Assembly (NCBI GenBank): GCA_003615045.1
Contig: ML014129.1
Location: forward strand, 1-64,000
Direction of reading: 5' to 3'
Length of the DNA: 64,000 bases
DNA from: Caulochytrium protostelioides
Lineage: Eukaryota > Chytridiomycota > Caulochytriomycetes > Caulochytriales > Caulochytriaceae
Numbering within the stretch: the stretch's first letter is position 1; each line of letters begins with the position of its first letter. The notes beneath the pieces were generated by a model. That model did not search any database. It was not told where the DNA came from and saw only the letters and a list, made by a program, of their open reading frames with translations. This document shows positions 53,101 through 62,595 of this stretch, one piece after another. The position numbers and the translations under genes were made by a program.

Positions 53101-54552
53101 AGGCCGGCTGCGCATCTGCGGCGACGTGAGAATGGTGGGCGCGGGCGGCGACGCCTCGCCGCGCGTGCCGTTGCCGCCGTCCGACTCGTGCGGGCGCAGG
53201 GGAACAAAGAAGTTGAGGTAGGCGTGGACCATGGCGAGATACATGGACGTGGCATGAGGCGATACGGCATGGGCGGGCGACGGCGGCGGCGGCGGCGCGT
53301 GGCTGCGGGAGCGCATGGCCAACGGGTGCAGCAGGTGGCTTGTGGCGCCGGTCGCCGCGTGGCCGAGGCCCGAGGCGATGCCCGAGGCGAGCTGCGTGAT
53401 GGACGCGCCGCGGCGCACCTGCGCAAACGCCGAGCTGGAGGATGCCATGGCCGGCGACGGCGCCGTCGACGGCGGCGTGCCGCCGTACGGATAGGCATTC
53501 AAGGCCACCGTCGTCGCGGTATCGGGCGTTCGCGCGGCGTAGAGCAGGGCAAAGATCAGATACTCCATCATCGTAAACACGACACGGGGCTGCGCCGCAA
53601 GCGCGGGCTCGGCAGGACGCTCGGCGGCGCTCGGGCCGCCGCCATACTCGAACCCCATCTCGCCGCCGCCGCTGACGCGGAAAGAGCCGGACGGCGCCTC
53701 GTACGACGACGCGGGGCGCGACCATGACGGACCCGCCTGGAACCGCGATACCAGATATGCCGGTCGATCGAAGTAGTCGGCCGCGCCGCGGGCGGCGCCG
53801 CCTCCGCCTGGGGAGCCCGACGTGGCGTGGGCGCTGCCGCCGGGCGTGCCATGGGCGCCGGCTGCGGGAGCCGGCGATCCGCGCAGGGTGCCCATGGCCG
53901 CAGCCCGGCGCAGCGCGCGCACCGTGCGGTACGGCAGCCGCTCCATCGAGATATCGTAGAGCAGCAGCATGTCCTGCGGATCGCTCTGCAGCCGCAGCAG
54001 CGCGGCGATCAGCCGGGCCGGCTTGGCCGGATCGAGCAGCGCCCACAGCTGGCTGCGATCCATGGGGCTGAGCGACGCGGCGCGCATGACGAGGCCGGCG
54101 GTGGCGGCAGATGCGGTGGCGGCCATGCCGACGCCCGCGGCGGCACCCGAGAGACTGGACGGCGCGGCGGCGGCCGCCGCGTGCGGGCCGGCGGCGGGAC
54201 CGCCGTTACCAAAGAGCCGCACGCCGAGCTGTGGCAAACACGCATGGAGCGCACGGACGGTCAGGGCATCGAGCGAGCCCGAGACGGCGTCGCGGACGGC
54301 GGACGCGGACCGCCGAGAGGGGAGCCCGCTGGCCGGATCAAGGCTGTCGGTACTCGGGCCGGCGCCGGCGCCGGCGCCGGCGGCGCCAGCAGCGGCATCG
54401 GAACCGCTCGACGGCAAGCCGTCAGGGCCGTTCGCGCTGTCGATCGCGGCGGCGTTAGGAAGATACTGGTTGAACAGGGCCACGACATGGTAGAGGAAGT
54501 CGATGTCGCCGCGCGACGCGGCCACGATGTTCTCGAGCTGCTGGACATCCAT
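50173..54552 (-). CDS. SMPD4 (neutral sphingomyelinase 3)-like membrane protein
   Basis: 1,459 residues from MDVQQLENIVAAS; the frame extends to 54675 only through a poly-Arg tract coded by CGA/CGG repeats, so 54552 is preferred. Order of motifs follows human SMPD4: MEYLIFALLYAA (SMPD4 FEYYIFFFAL), MVHAYLNFFVPL (VDRYLSWFLP), AYLSLAKPLYLFLRHGLGS (VQQKLYLFLQHCFGHW), FQRLVALWLTWLAPWRV (LEMWLSYLQPWRY), WYMYLLDNLPAYTQLPRLVL (FVQENLLMYTKLFVGFL). Large Ala/Ser-rich inserts lengthen it well beyond the human protein. The C-terminal 60 residues carry two hydrophobic segments (VLPGFVVWLVP, LISTGVLLAAVWGL), the expected tail anchor. SMPD4 resides in the ER/nuclear envelope and binds nuclear pores; its sphingomyelinase activity is debated. 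Function here is inferred by homology. Confidence 0.8.
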   Translation of the reverse strand: MDVQQLENIVAASRGDIDFLYHVVALFNQYLPNAAAIDSANGPDGLPSSGSDAAAGAAGAGAGAGPSTDSLDPASGLPSRRSASAVRDAVSGSLDALTVRALHACLPQLGVRLFGNGGPAAGPHAAAAAAPSSLSGAAAGVGMAATASAATAGLVMRAASLSPMDRSQLWALLDPAKPARLIAALLRLQSDPQDMLLLYDISMERLPYRTVRALRRAAAMGTLRGSPAPAAGAHGTPGGSAHATSGSPGGGGAARGAADYFDRPAYLVSRFQAGPSWSRPASSYEAPSGSFRVSGGGEMGFEYGGGPSAAERPAEPALAAQPRVVFTMMEYLIFALLYAARTPDTATTVALNAYPYGGTPPSTAPSPAMASSSSAFAQVRRGASITQLASGIASGLGHAATGATSHLLHPLAMRSRSHAPPPPPSPAHAVSPHATSMYLAMVHAYLNFFVPLRPHESDGGNGTRGEASPPAPTILTSPQMRSRPQAMRLAVFTLSLAIDLWLTLPPAVAADDSGMAMAPSEPLRADLTRPSAAAAAWGFQPMLPPFAASLTQIQAVQLLVEHVLAMDVRPVWGDLRLGAVGAAASPAARGFYAHSLASSPGSAYGGRGGYASSVNSPYASQKTAAPGAIDAQSARQWLAGIRPQAYLSLAKPLYLFLRHGLGSVSIDTTTAATTAPMAAGSAYGAPGYAATGYGAAGPAPSTGLGTATFQRLVALWLTWLAPWRVLDTGATSPAVSTAAYSATWYMYLLDNLPAYTQLPRLVLQQYAQLDYYKLVRAYQQLAQTKPARYAPPSAAAASRPAAHVGLFGLSTDIYRQPPPPPPAYRAAAPLPAVSATDTMGTLRSLVDALEQALTVLSDASLSRAVAQLERLLLQSALQDGHHPAHAHAAAAAGTGAGSSLGLTATQLQSAHAMLPALHAQFEQLEEEFEWRGFPTLYAEKHAAAEKLADALAMTLSGLQTLHKQNAANAAVGMGRSRSTSASNVVSPLSAGLRRRATTSMQTAAAATAATSPAAAGASVAAAPAFSPLPPPPRGVLGRMMAFAASAVLSVLQPEGSRPYPASTVFAAPDPALDDEDDDDDAAAIDGRGRHGESDDDDDDRDHDPAVLLRAGLHADCDARISASFYAGATADPQGNLAAQSNLLAPAAAAAAAAAQSTRFGGHATGASAIGMRPDALFPSRRVLPPSARGPGAGIGAAPGTRVASSRSRGAGVLSPAATAQLEQDMGRLSRCLAKLTQLFPTLRPAADVDADADTEDPSDLGLTMVARRGDAAAPPSGYPAGTSLMTRFAQSASEVDSETPTPVLPTAAAAGGSSRLPSMASEFPLPRSSRRSVAPSAALSAQAPLPVAAAERPDAPALAYRAGNVFPVRPDRHARDMIMTFESPMLVHGIAHLAGGLTQVTNQVWHVLPGFVVWLVPRPSWLWLRFFAAWPNLISTGVLLAAVWGLCKAYHWMALLMTA

Positions 54553-54558
54553 GGCGCG

Positions 54559-54594
<36 letters not shown>

Positions 54595-55306
54595 GCGGCG
54601 GCGGCGGCCCGAGGCGGGCGGGGCAGGAGCGCGGGCAAGCGACGCGTACGATGGCCGCGCGGCAAGCGGGAACAAGCGTGCAGTCGATGCCGGCGCGGAG
54701 GGAGCGATGCGGAGACCAGGCGGGTCTCAGCGGTGGCGGCGTCGCCGACGCGCCTGTCGGGTATGGCGCGGGAGGCGGCGGTAGTGACCTCGGCGGCGGC
54801 ATCGGCGGCCGAGAGTCGGCGCGTGTTTGTAGGCCACGGCGCCGTTTCCGGCTGCTCAAGTGGGCGCCGTTCTCCGGGGCCTCGTGCCGACGCGGCGCAG
54901 CTCACGGCGGCTCGGTGAGCAGCGAGCGGTGGCGTCGACGTGCCGGGCGATGGGCCGGCGCCAGCCCGCCTTCAGGGGGCCGACGGCGCAGGTCCGTTGC
55001 TCCGGGTCCGGTGGGCGGCGAATCGTCCAGATGCTTGATGTCGATCCCCAACATCATTCGTATGGCATCCGCTGGCAGGGATTCAATGACTCTGCTGACC
55101 TACAGAACCACGGCAGTATACTCCATCCGTGGGCAGAGTGGCATGTGACTGAGATCACCCTGAGCGTCATCGTACGTGGGCCAGCAAGACCTCCCAGCCC
55201 GACACCCGTCTCACGCCTCGCCGGACGGCCGCCATCGGCTGTTATACCACACCGCCACCCACCTTGGACGATCGCTGTCACGTGCCGACGGGCCGAGTCG
55301 TTGAGG
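54553..55306. other. Spacer with CGA/CGG trinucleotide tract
   Basis: Begins with about 16 CGA/CGG triplets (54557-54606) directly upstream of the SMPD4-like start. They would be leader RNA or, if the upstream ATG is used, an Arg-rich N-terminus. The remainder is a likely bidirectional promoter between that gene and the small plus-strand ORF at 55307. Confidence 0.5.
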
Positions 55307-55558
55307 ATGCCGGGCGACGCGAGTGCGCCCGGACCGGCGCGCGACCGCAGCAGTCGTCTGCGGCACGCCCAGGATTTGCAGTCGTTTCTGCGCGCCACCG
55401 TGGCACGGATCGAACGCGCCCGCGTGGACCACGACGCGCGCGTGGCCGAGAACCAAGCGCTGCGGGATGTCATCGAGGCCGTCGCGTCGCGTAGCGGCAG
55501 TAGCGGCAGCGGCATCACCGCCCAGTCGATGAGTGGCACCGGCGCTTCCGCCTCGTGA
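55307..55558 (+). CDS. Small coiled-coil protein (83 residues)
   Basis: The ATG at 55307 opens a short frame; the same frame stays open back to 54860. The middle, DLQSFLRATVARIERARV followed by VAENQALRDVIEAVAS, has regular heptad spacing and a mixed charged composition unlike the surrounding low-complexity frames. The flanks are Ser/Gly/Ala-rich. It might be a small coiled-coil adaptor, but I do not recognise the family, and a 5' exon could exist. Followed by the convergent cofilin gene. Confidence 0.4.
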   Translation: MPGDASAPGPARDRSSRLRHAQDLQSFLRATVARIERARVDHDARVAENQALRDVIEAVASRSGSSGSGITAQSMSGTGASAS

Positions 55559-55837
55559 TGTGCCCCATGATGTGGGCCTCGTCCTTTGCTCGGCGATGCT
55601 TGGCTACCCTTGGCTACGGCCCGACCGCCCGAGCCGTTCCTTCCGGCCTCGGCCCCACATTCCATATCTCTGCCGGATCGCCCGTGTGTCCCGTATTTCG
55701 TATCGGCGGTGGTCTCATAGAAACGTTGATTACTTGCTGAGGGATCGTTTTCATGACGATTTCCGGGGACCGCACTCGTGGGATCAGTTTACAAAACAAA
55801 AGCATGAACCGCCGCGGGTTCGATCACGAGTCTCGTC

Positions 55838-56812
55838 TTACTCTTCCTTGGCGCACAACGTGCGTCCCGACTGCTTCTCATGGACGCCGTTGGCATGCAC
55901 GATCGTCAGATCGGGGCCCTTGACGCCGACGGCCTCGCGCGCCATCTCGACCAGGCTCGTCATGTCGTCCCAGTCGCTCGCTTGGACGAGGGCGCCGCCG
56001 AAGCCACACGGCGCGTTCTCGAGCGACTGCACGAGGCCGGCCTTCGAGCTGGCGAACAGCATGCGCTCGCGCACCGGCGCGTCGTCCGGGCACCACGTGA
56101 TCAGCACGAGGCGCGACGACGTCCGCATCACCATCTCGTCGTCGGCGCCGCCGCCGGCCGCCGCGTCGCGCGGCACCGCGTACGCCAGGTCATACAGGAT
56201 GAAGCGCGCGTGGTCGCGCGGCAGACGCGCCAGCAGATGCGCGTACGGCGTGGCGTCGGGCGACGCGTCGTTGTCGTGGTCCTCGCTGAACGCGGGCAGC
56301 GCGCGCGCGTCCTCTGTGGACAAACATGTTTCGGGCACGATCGTGCACGTCGTCGTGTCCACATTCAAGACGGCATACTGCCATTTTCTGGATCGTGAGA
56401 CCATGCCGTGATGCCCATGACGGTCAACCAAACAAATAACAAAGGGGGCGCCAGGAGTGAGTGGAAGCAGACAGGGGCCACGAAGGGGTCTCCAACAAAG
56501 ACGGACGGTGCAGCGTGGCGATCATCGGGGGGGAGGGGCGCCCGGTGACTGTCGGGGTTTCTTACCGGCGGATTTTGATGTCTTCAAAAAGCGTCACGAC
56601 CTCAGGGAGGCACTGAATGCCTGACGGCGTCGCCTATTCCGAATCGTCGACGAAATGAGCGATGGGCACAACCCGTAGTGCAGGATCGTACAGGATCGAC
56701 CAGCATAGCGATCGGGAGAAAAGAAACGGGAGGGTGAGTGGATGGACAGGGCCAGCGGGCTTGTCATGAGCGCTGCATGATGGGCCTTCTGCTAATGGTG
56801 CCGACCTACCAT
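55838..56812 (-). CDS. Cofilin/ADF, three exons with an ATG-only first coding exon
   Basis: Reconstructed exons: 56810-56812 (ATG only), 56566-56633 (68 nt) and 55838-56387, with introns starting gtaggt and gtaaga and ending tag and ccag. Frame is kept throughout, giving 206 residues. The N-terminus becomes M-ATPSGIQCLPEVVTLFEDIK, matching cofilin (SSGIQVHPDCVSTFQDLK). Then KWQYAVLNVD, ARFILYDLAYAV, LVLITWCPDDAPVRERMLFASSK and GALVQASDWDDM follow the ADF-H fold (WSPD..K.KM.YASSKD.L). Cofilin severs and depolymerises actin filaments and works downstream of Rho signalling. At 206 residues it exceeds the usual 140-150, because of an Ala/Asp-rich insert, a loop before the WCPD strand and a C-terminal extension. 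Confidence 0.9.
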
Positions 56813-58597
56813 GGTGTCAGAGGGTGTATAAAGAGAAAGCGGTCATATAACGCGGTCAGAACCCAGGACGGCGAGTTGTGAGTGGAGCGAGACAAGGGGA
56901 AGCAATGCTTATCGTGGAAGCCGTGGTCAGAAGAAGGCGTGGAGCGACGCTCAGATGGCAGTATCGTCGAAGCTTGCAGTCAGCTCGCAGGGATCCATGC
57001 GTGGTCGCTGTTTGTTGTGCCCGTCGCCTTCCTTTCTTGCCTTCGCGACATCATTCGCAGACCGCGGCCCGAGCCCCATCTGCAGCTATTTAAGCGGAAG
57101 GACGAGGCGCGGCGCTGTCACGCGGCGGCGCGGCGGCACGAAGGCCACCGCCACACGTGGCATTTCTGTGCGCCGTGGCATTGCCGGCAGCGACGCCCAC
57201 TCCTTTCTCCTTCCACGGCGGCTTCGCGTCGTTGCTGCGCTTTCCGGAGCCGCGCACCGCTGCCGGCGCGCCACATCGCCACGGACCCCTCGTCGAGCCC
57301 AAGCGCGGGCCGGCGGGCCGATGCGCCACCATCGGCCATCCCTGCGCCGTCGACGCAGCCAGCGATGGGCGGAAGCCGACGGCAGGTGACCCATGACGCG
57401 GGCATCCGGCGCCTGCGGTGCCCGGTCGGGAGCGCCACCGCGTCATGGGCTCGGCCCGGACGGCGGCACTGACCGCATTCCGCGTTCCGCCAGACCGAGA
57501 CCAGGGCCGGGACCGATGAGGACCGTGAAATGGCGTCCGGAGGTCTGCATCCGGGAATGCGGGCGTGGCCAGGGGACGTGCGTCGATGCCCATGGCCAAG
57601 CCCATCGTCCCGCGCGCCACCGGGGAACCGGGAAAGTGGGTACCGCGAGAAGAGGCGTCGTGGCTGCGCCACCCGCCTCGGGTGCTGCGCCACAGCAAGC
57701 TGCGCCACAGAGTGCTGCGCCACAGAGGGCGACGCCACCCGCTCACGGGCCTCGCCGGAACTCCGCGGCGCCTAGCGGAGTTGCCGGCCGCCCCGGCCTC
57801 CGCAGCACCGGAACCGCGAGGAGACGCGAGCCTCGGGCTGCGGGCCTTCACCGGTTCCTCGCAGCGCCATCGCATCGTGATCACCGTGGCAGACGCCGTG
57901 ATGGCCCGAGCAGCGAGCAGCCCGCGCGCTCGGGTCCGGCGCTGTCGGCGCGGGGGCTTTGGCGCGGCGCCGCGTCGCCTCGAGCGGAGATGGCGGTCGC
58001 GGCGACGGCTGCCAGCCAGCGTTTGCACACAGGGTCTGGGGCTGTCCGGGAGTCCGACGGGAGCGGGGCCGGTGGTGGTGGTGGTGGTGGTGGCTGGCAG
58101 AACGAGGTGGGGCCAGGCCCGGCTGCCGCGGGGGGCACGGCAGACCATCGTGCTCAGCGAGGAGGGGAGGATGCGTGTCGCCGCGCGACGGCTGTGATAG
58201 CCGGCATGCGGCCTCCGTTGCAGAGGATGGGCATGAAGAACGATGCCGGACCCACCAGCGAAGCTGAAGCGCCCAGGGCTTCGTCAATGACAAGTGTGCC
58301 GTGTCGACCTCCGTCGATGCCCCTTCCCGTACTCCTGTTCACGCAACGCCAAACTCCGACCGCCGAGCTCCTTTGCCCGTGCGTTGTGTGCTCTCCGCCT
58401 TTCTTTCCCGAACGGTTGTCGCTTGTGCCGGTCCTCGACATCCTTATCGGATCCATCCCCACTGCGTCGTACTCCCTTCTCCGCCCATACCCCTCCGCCG
58501 ACCACCGCATCGAGGGGCCACTCGGAACCTCCGAGTCTGTTGTTGCTTCTCTGCACCCGAGACCGCCCTCCCCCCGACGCCAACGCCAAGGACCACG
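56813..58597. other. Intergenic region between cofilin and NOP2
   Basis: Divergent promoter region. An AT-rich gttatatgac element lies about 35 nt upstream of the cofilin ATG on the minus strand. Long overlapping frames at 57090-58300 on both strands are Arg/Pro/Ala-rich with no domains. 57690-57720 has GCGCCACAGnGnGCT-type short repeats. No gene recognised. Confidence 0.5.
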
Positions 58598-61510
58598 ATG
58601 GGCTCGCGCTCTAAGACGCGCCAGCCGGACCCCAAGCCGCTGCGCGAACTGGGCAACGGCCGCGTGAAGCCGCAGTTCAGCAAGAAGCGCAAGCAGGTCG
58701 CCAACGGCGGCATTAAGAAGAAGGAAGGCTCGGCGCGCAATGCCGACAAGCAGGCCAAGCTGACCAACTTCGAGTCGGTGCCGTTGACCGAGATCCTCGA
58801 CGACAACACGGCCAAGACGCCCGCCTCGACGCTCGAGGCGCGCGACCGCCAGGCCCACCTCGATGCGGTCATGCGCCGCGGGCACGGCGAAGACGGCGTT
58901 GCCCTGGCGCCCGGCCAGAGCGGCCGCCCCGCCAAGCGCGATGCCAAGAAGGCCCAGAAGGTCCTGGCCGTCGCGACCGATAGCCGCGATTCGCTCGAGC
59001 GCGATGCGAACGGCCGCCCGATCAAGCCGGTCGACAGCCGGCCCACCGGCATGGGCAAGTACGTGTTCGCCGTGACGCGTCAGCAGCCGCTGGACGAAGA
59101 CGATCTGTGGTCGGCGAGCGACTCGGAGAGCGCCGATGCGGCCGCGGCGACGGCCGCCGGCGACGACTCCGACGAGGAGATCATTGACAACGACGACGAG
59201 TCGGTGGTCGACACGGACGTCGAGGAGGACGCCGAGGAGGATGCCGCCGTCGTGGCGCCGGAAGGTGCCGCGACGTTCGCCGACGACGACTTCGATTTGC
59301 CGTCGGAACTCGAGGACGAAGACGACGAGGCGGGCGACGACGACGAAGCCCGCCCGAAGGCGTCGGCTAGCGGCTTCTTGTCGGCCGAGGACGGCGAGGC
59401 TGAGTACGATTCGCCCGCTCAGGCCGTGGAGTCGGACTCGGACTCCGAAGCTGCTGAGGCTGAGGCTGCTGAGGAAGATTCTGAGCAGGAAGATTCTGAA
59501 CAGGAAGATTCTGAGCAGGAAGATTCCGAGCAGGAAGAGGCTTCGGAGGAGGAAGACTCCGACGATGAGGAAGAGGAAGAGCAGACGGCTGCCAAGAACA
59601 TGCTTTCTGACTCCGACGATGGCTCCGTCACCGACTCAGATGCGGACTCGGATGCCGACTTGCTGCCGATTGAGAAGGACGCCAAGGCCCTCGATGAGCA
59701 GATCGCCCAGGAGGAGCAGGAGGACGCGGCGGATATCCAGACTAACATCGCCTCATTCCCTGCGTTGCAGGAGCAGGACGACATCGCTGCTGGCAAGCTC
59801 ACGGGCGACAGTATCTTTGGCGCGCGCGACCGCATCCAAGAAGTGCTGCGGATTCTGAACAATTTCAAGACCCTGCGCGACCCCAAGATCGACCGCTGCG
59901 ACTACGTGGCGCGTCTGCACGCCGACCTCAAGGCCGTTTACAACTACAACGACTTCCTGCTGGAGCTGCTGGCGCACCTGTTTAACGAGCAGGAGCTTGT
60001 GGCCTTCCTCGAGGCCTCAGACAGCCCGCGTCCGATGGTCATCCGCACCAACACCCTCAAGACCCGTCGCAAGGACTTGGCTCAGGCGCTCGTCGACCGC
60101 GGCGTCAACTGTGAGAACGTGCCGTGGAACAAGGTCGCCCTGCAGATCTTTGACAGCCCCGTGCCAATCGGCGCCACGCCCGAGTATCTGGCGGGCCACT
60201 ACATCCTCCAGGGCGCGTCGTCGATGCTGCCCGTGATGGCGCTCGCGCCCCAGGAGGGCGAGCGTGTGCTCGACATGGCCGCCGCGCCCGGCGGCAAGAC
60301 GACCCACATCGGCGCGCTGCTGAAGAACAGCGGTATGGTCGTTGCCAACGACGTCAACGCCGCGCGCTGCCGTTCGCTGATGGCCAACGTTCACCGCCTG
60401 GGCGTGCGCAATTGCGTCGTGACCAACGTGGAGGGTCAGGCGATCCCGCGGATGCTCGGTGGCTTTGACCGCGTGCTGCTCGATGCGCCGTGCTCGGGCA
60501 CCGGCGTCATCTCCAAGGACCCGACGGTCAAGATGTCGCGCGACGCCATCAACATTGCCCACACCTCGCACATGCAGCGTCAGCTCCTGCTCGCAGCTAT
60601 CGATGCCGTCGATGCCCACTCCAAGACGGGCGGTGTCATTGTTTACTCGACGTGCTCGGTCGCGACTGAGGAAAACGAGCGCGTTGTCGAGTATGCGCTG
60701 ACGATGCGCCCCAATGTGCGCCTCGTCGAGACCGGCCTCGAGTTCGGTACGCCGGGCTTCACACGGTTCCGCGGCCGCCAGTTCTCGGACTCCATGAAAC
60801 TCACGCGTCGCTTCTATCCGCACGTCCACAACATGGACGGCTTCTATGTGGCCAAGTTCCGCAAGGTCTCGAACGTCGTCCCGCGCAAGCTCATGGACCC
60901 GTCGGAGCAGGACGTTGCGGCGGACCTGCTGCCGGGTGAGAACCCGCTCGTGGCTCGGACCCAGGTCACGGCCGCGCGTCTCGTGGCCGAGGCCGGCGAG
61001 ACCGGCGACGCGCAAGCGCGCGCGACCGCGGCCGCCGAGGCCCAGGCGGCGCCCGCGTTCCGCGTGATCCGCGGCGACGCCACCAACGTACCGCGCCGCC
61101 TCACGGTGACCGAGCGCCGCCAGCGCCGCGCCGTCGTCGCCTCCCAGGTCGACACGGAGATGGCGCTGTTCACGGGCGAGGCGCAGCACGACCGCTTCGG
61201 CCGCAACGAGGGCCGCCAGGTCAAGGGGCTCGTCAAGGCCGCCGGCAAGAAGGCCCTCAAGGCCACGAAGGCCGCGGCCTCGCGGAAGATGACGCCCAAC
61301 AACAAGGCCGCAAAGGGCACCAAGAAGTCGGCGCTTACGCCGGCGCAGCGCAAGACGGGCCAGCCGCTCGGCAAGGGCCGTCTGCCCTCGCAGGAGCCCA
61401 AGGCGCCCGTGGTCGCGCCGCAGGGGATGGAGCTGCCCCGCGGCATCAAGCGCAAGGGCACCGGCTCCGGCCAGCCCGTCCACTGGGGCACCTTCAAGAA
61501 GGCCAAGTAA
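58598..61510 (+). CDS. NOP2: NOP2/NOL1 25S rRNA cytosine-5 methyltransferase
   Basis: 970 residues from ATG 58598 (accacgATGG). The frame is open from 58301, but the basic nucleolar N-terminus MGSRSKTRQPDPKP fits this start. Acidic region about 155-385 includes four EDSEQ units in tandem. The NOP2-type core follows: FPALQEQDDI and DRIQEVLRILNNF, PRPMVIRTNTLKTRR (about 478-492), SAM-binding MAAAPGGKTTHIGALLKNSG (about 560), catalytic DAPCSGTGVISKDPTVK (Cys632) and YSTCSVATEENE (Cys686), then HNMDGFYVAKFRK. Two-cysteine RsmB/NOP2 chemistry makes m5C in 25S/28S rRNA and is needed for 60S biogenesis in the nucleolus. The C-terminal tail is Lys/Ala-rich and basic. Complete and intronless. Confidence 0.96.
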   Translation: MGSRSKTRQPDPKPLRELGNGRVKPQFSKKRKQVANGGIKKKEGSARNADKQAKLTNFESVPLTEILDDNTAKTPASTLEARDRQAHLDAVMRRGHGEDGVALAPGQSGRPAKRDAKKAQKVLAVATDSRDSLERDANGRPIKPVDSRPTGMGKYVFAVTRQQPLDEDDLWSASDSESADAAAATAAGDDSDEEIIDNDDESVVDTDVEEDAEEDAAVVAPEGAATFADDDFDLPSELEDEDDEAGDDDEARPKASASGFLSAEDGEAEYDSPAQAVESDSDSEAAEAEAAEEDSEQEDSEQEDSEQEDSEQEEASEEEDSDDEEEEEQTAAKNMLSDSDDGSVTDSDADSDADLLPIEKDAKALDEQIAQEEQEDAADIQTNIASFPALQEQDDIAAGKLTGDSIFGARDRIQEVLRILNNFKTLRDPKIDRCDYVARLHADLKAVYNYNDFLLELLAHLFNEQELVAFLEASDSPRPMVIRTNTLKTRRKDLAQALVDRGVNCENVPWNKVALQIFDSPVPIGATPEYLAGHYILQGASSMLPVMALAPQEGERVLDMAAAPGGKTTHIGALLKNSGMVVANDVNAARCRSLMANVHRLGVRNCVVTNVEGQAIPRMLGGFDRVLLDAPCSGTGVISKDPTVKMSRDAINIAHTSHMQRQLLLAAIDAVDAHSKTGGVIVYSTCSVATEENERVVEYALTMRPNVRLVETGLEFGTPGFTRFRGRQFSDSMKLTRRFYPHVHNMDGFYVAKFRKVSNVVPRKLMDPSEQDVAADLLPGENPLVARTQVTAARLVAEAGETGDAQARATAAAEAQAAPAFRVIRGDATNVPRRLTVTERRQRRAVVASQVDTEMALFTGEAQHDRFGRNEGRQVKGLVKAAGKKALKATKAAASRKMTPNNKAAKGTKKSALTPAQRKTGQPLGKGRLPSQEPKAPVVAPQGMELPRGIKRKGTGSGQPVHWGTFKKAK

Positions 61511-62595
61511 AGTCAGCATCCGCCGTCCTTCGGCGCGTCCCTGATACGACGACGCCGCGTGGTGACGACACCTTTGGCGACCATCCCCTTGGCTATTGGC
61601 GCCCGTCAAGCTTCGTCGGGCCATCCCACGAGCCAAGTCTCTCTTTCCTTTTTTTATTTAAACGTTCTATTCCTCCATGACGACGACAAGCATACGCGGT
61701 GGGTGCCACGCCGTGTTAACCGCCCATCTGATCGGTACACTGGCGTCGCGGCGATGGCGTCCCGGGGCACCAGGATGTCGCCTCGCGCATCCACAATCGA
61801 GCACCCAGCATCCAGCATCCAGCATCCAGCATGCGACAATGACCTGGCCGACCATGTCATCGATTCATCCTCCCGAAATAGAAGAGATCGATGGACTCGG
61901 CCCCCACACCCATGAGGCGCGGGATACGCGCGCGACCTCATGGCCCCATCGTGCAGAACGCCGCGAGGCGAGACAGCCGCGACCCGAAACCACAAGCCAC
62001 ACCCGGCGATCGCCCCGTTGCCCGTCCGCTCGCCCGCCCGCCTTGCGGCTTCTCGCTCAGATCGCCCGTCACCACGTCGGGGTCAAGCAGACAGCACGGG
62101 CCTTAGGCACCCAGGAGAGGGGACCGCCGCGGCGGCGATCGCAAGGCGCGCTCGTACGGTCCCTTGCGGACCTCCGTCCCTGTGAAGGCTGTCGTCGTGC
62201 CGCCGCTGCCGTACGCGTTGCTAAGTACGCTGCCATCGCCTTTCGCCGGGGACGACGCCGATCTCACCCGGCGTCAGGGCCGAGGGCCAAGCGTGTCGAC
62301 GATGGGATCGCCTTGGGTCGCTCTCGGGGACGATACGGGGGCCATACATGATGGACGGGTCGTGGTCGGCATCGCGATCGGCAGATCTTCAAAAGCTTGG
62401 TATCGTTCACCATTCACCATTTCTTGCAACATCCTGCTGGCGTCCATCCCAGTCGATTCGCGATTCACAGTGCCCACTTCGGGTGCAGTCCGACCTCCGC
62501 AGACCATCCCGCACCGCAGCGCCTCGCCCGTCGACTCCGTCTCACCCACCGCTTTTCGCGCGGCTAATTACGCGAGATCGCTGCTGGTCGGCACC
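61511..62595. other. Intergenic region between NOP2 and the NME8-like gene
   Basis: No gene recognised. Contains the NOP2 3' flank with T-rich stretches (61640-61660) and a 7-nt tandem repeat (listed separately). 62400-62590 is probably the promoter/leader of the next gene. Confidence 0.5.
61805..61832. repeat. 7-nt tandem repeat (ccagcat) x4
   Basis: Four perfect consecutive units of ccagcat. Too short and too far from chromosome-end context to call telomeric. Confidence 0.9.

Noticed and set aside
52144-53727. 527-codon plus-strand frame opposite the SMPD4-like gene
   Set aside because: Antisense shadow, Arg/Gly-rich, no domain.
57090-58148. 352-codon minus-strand and 424-codon plus-strand frames upstream of NOP2
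   Set aside because: Mutually overlapping Arg/Pro/Ala-rich frames with no conserved element.
60017-61636. 539-codon minus-strand frame inside NOP2
   Set aside because: It is exactly antisense to a conserved NOP2 core; the composition is what GC-rich third positions produce on the opposite strand.
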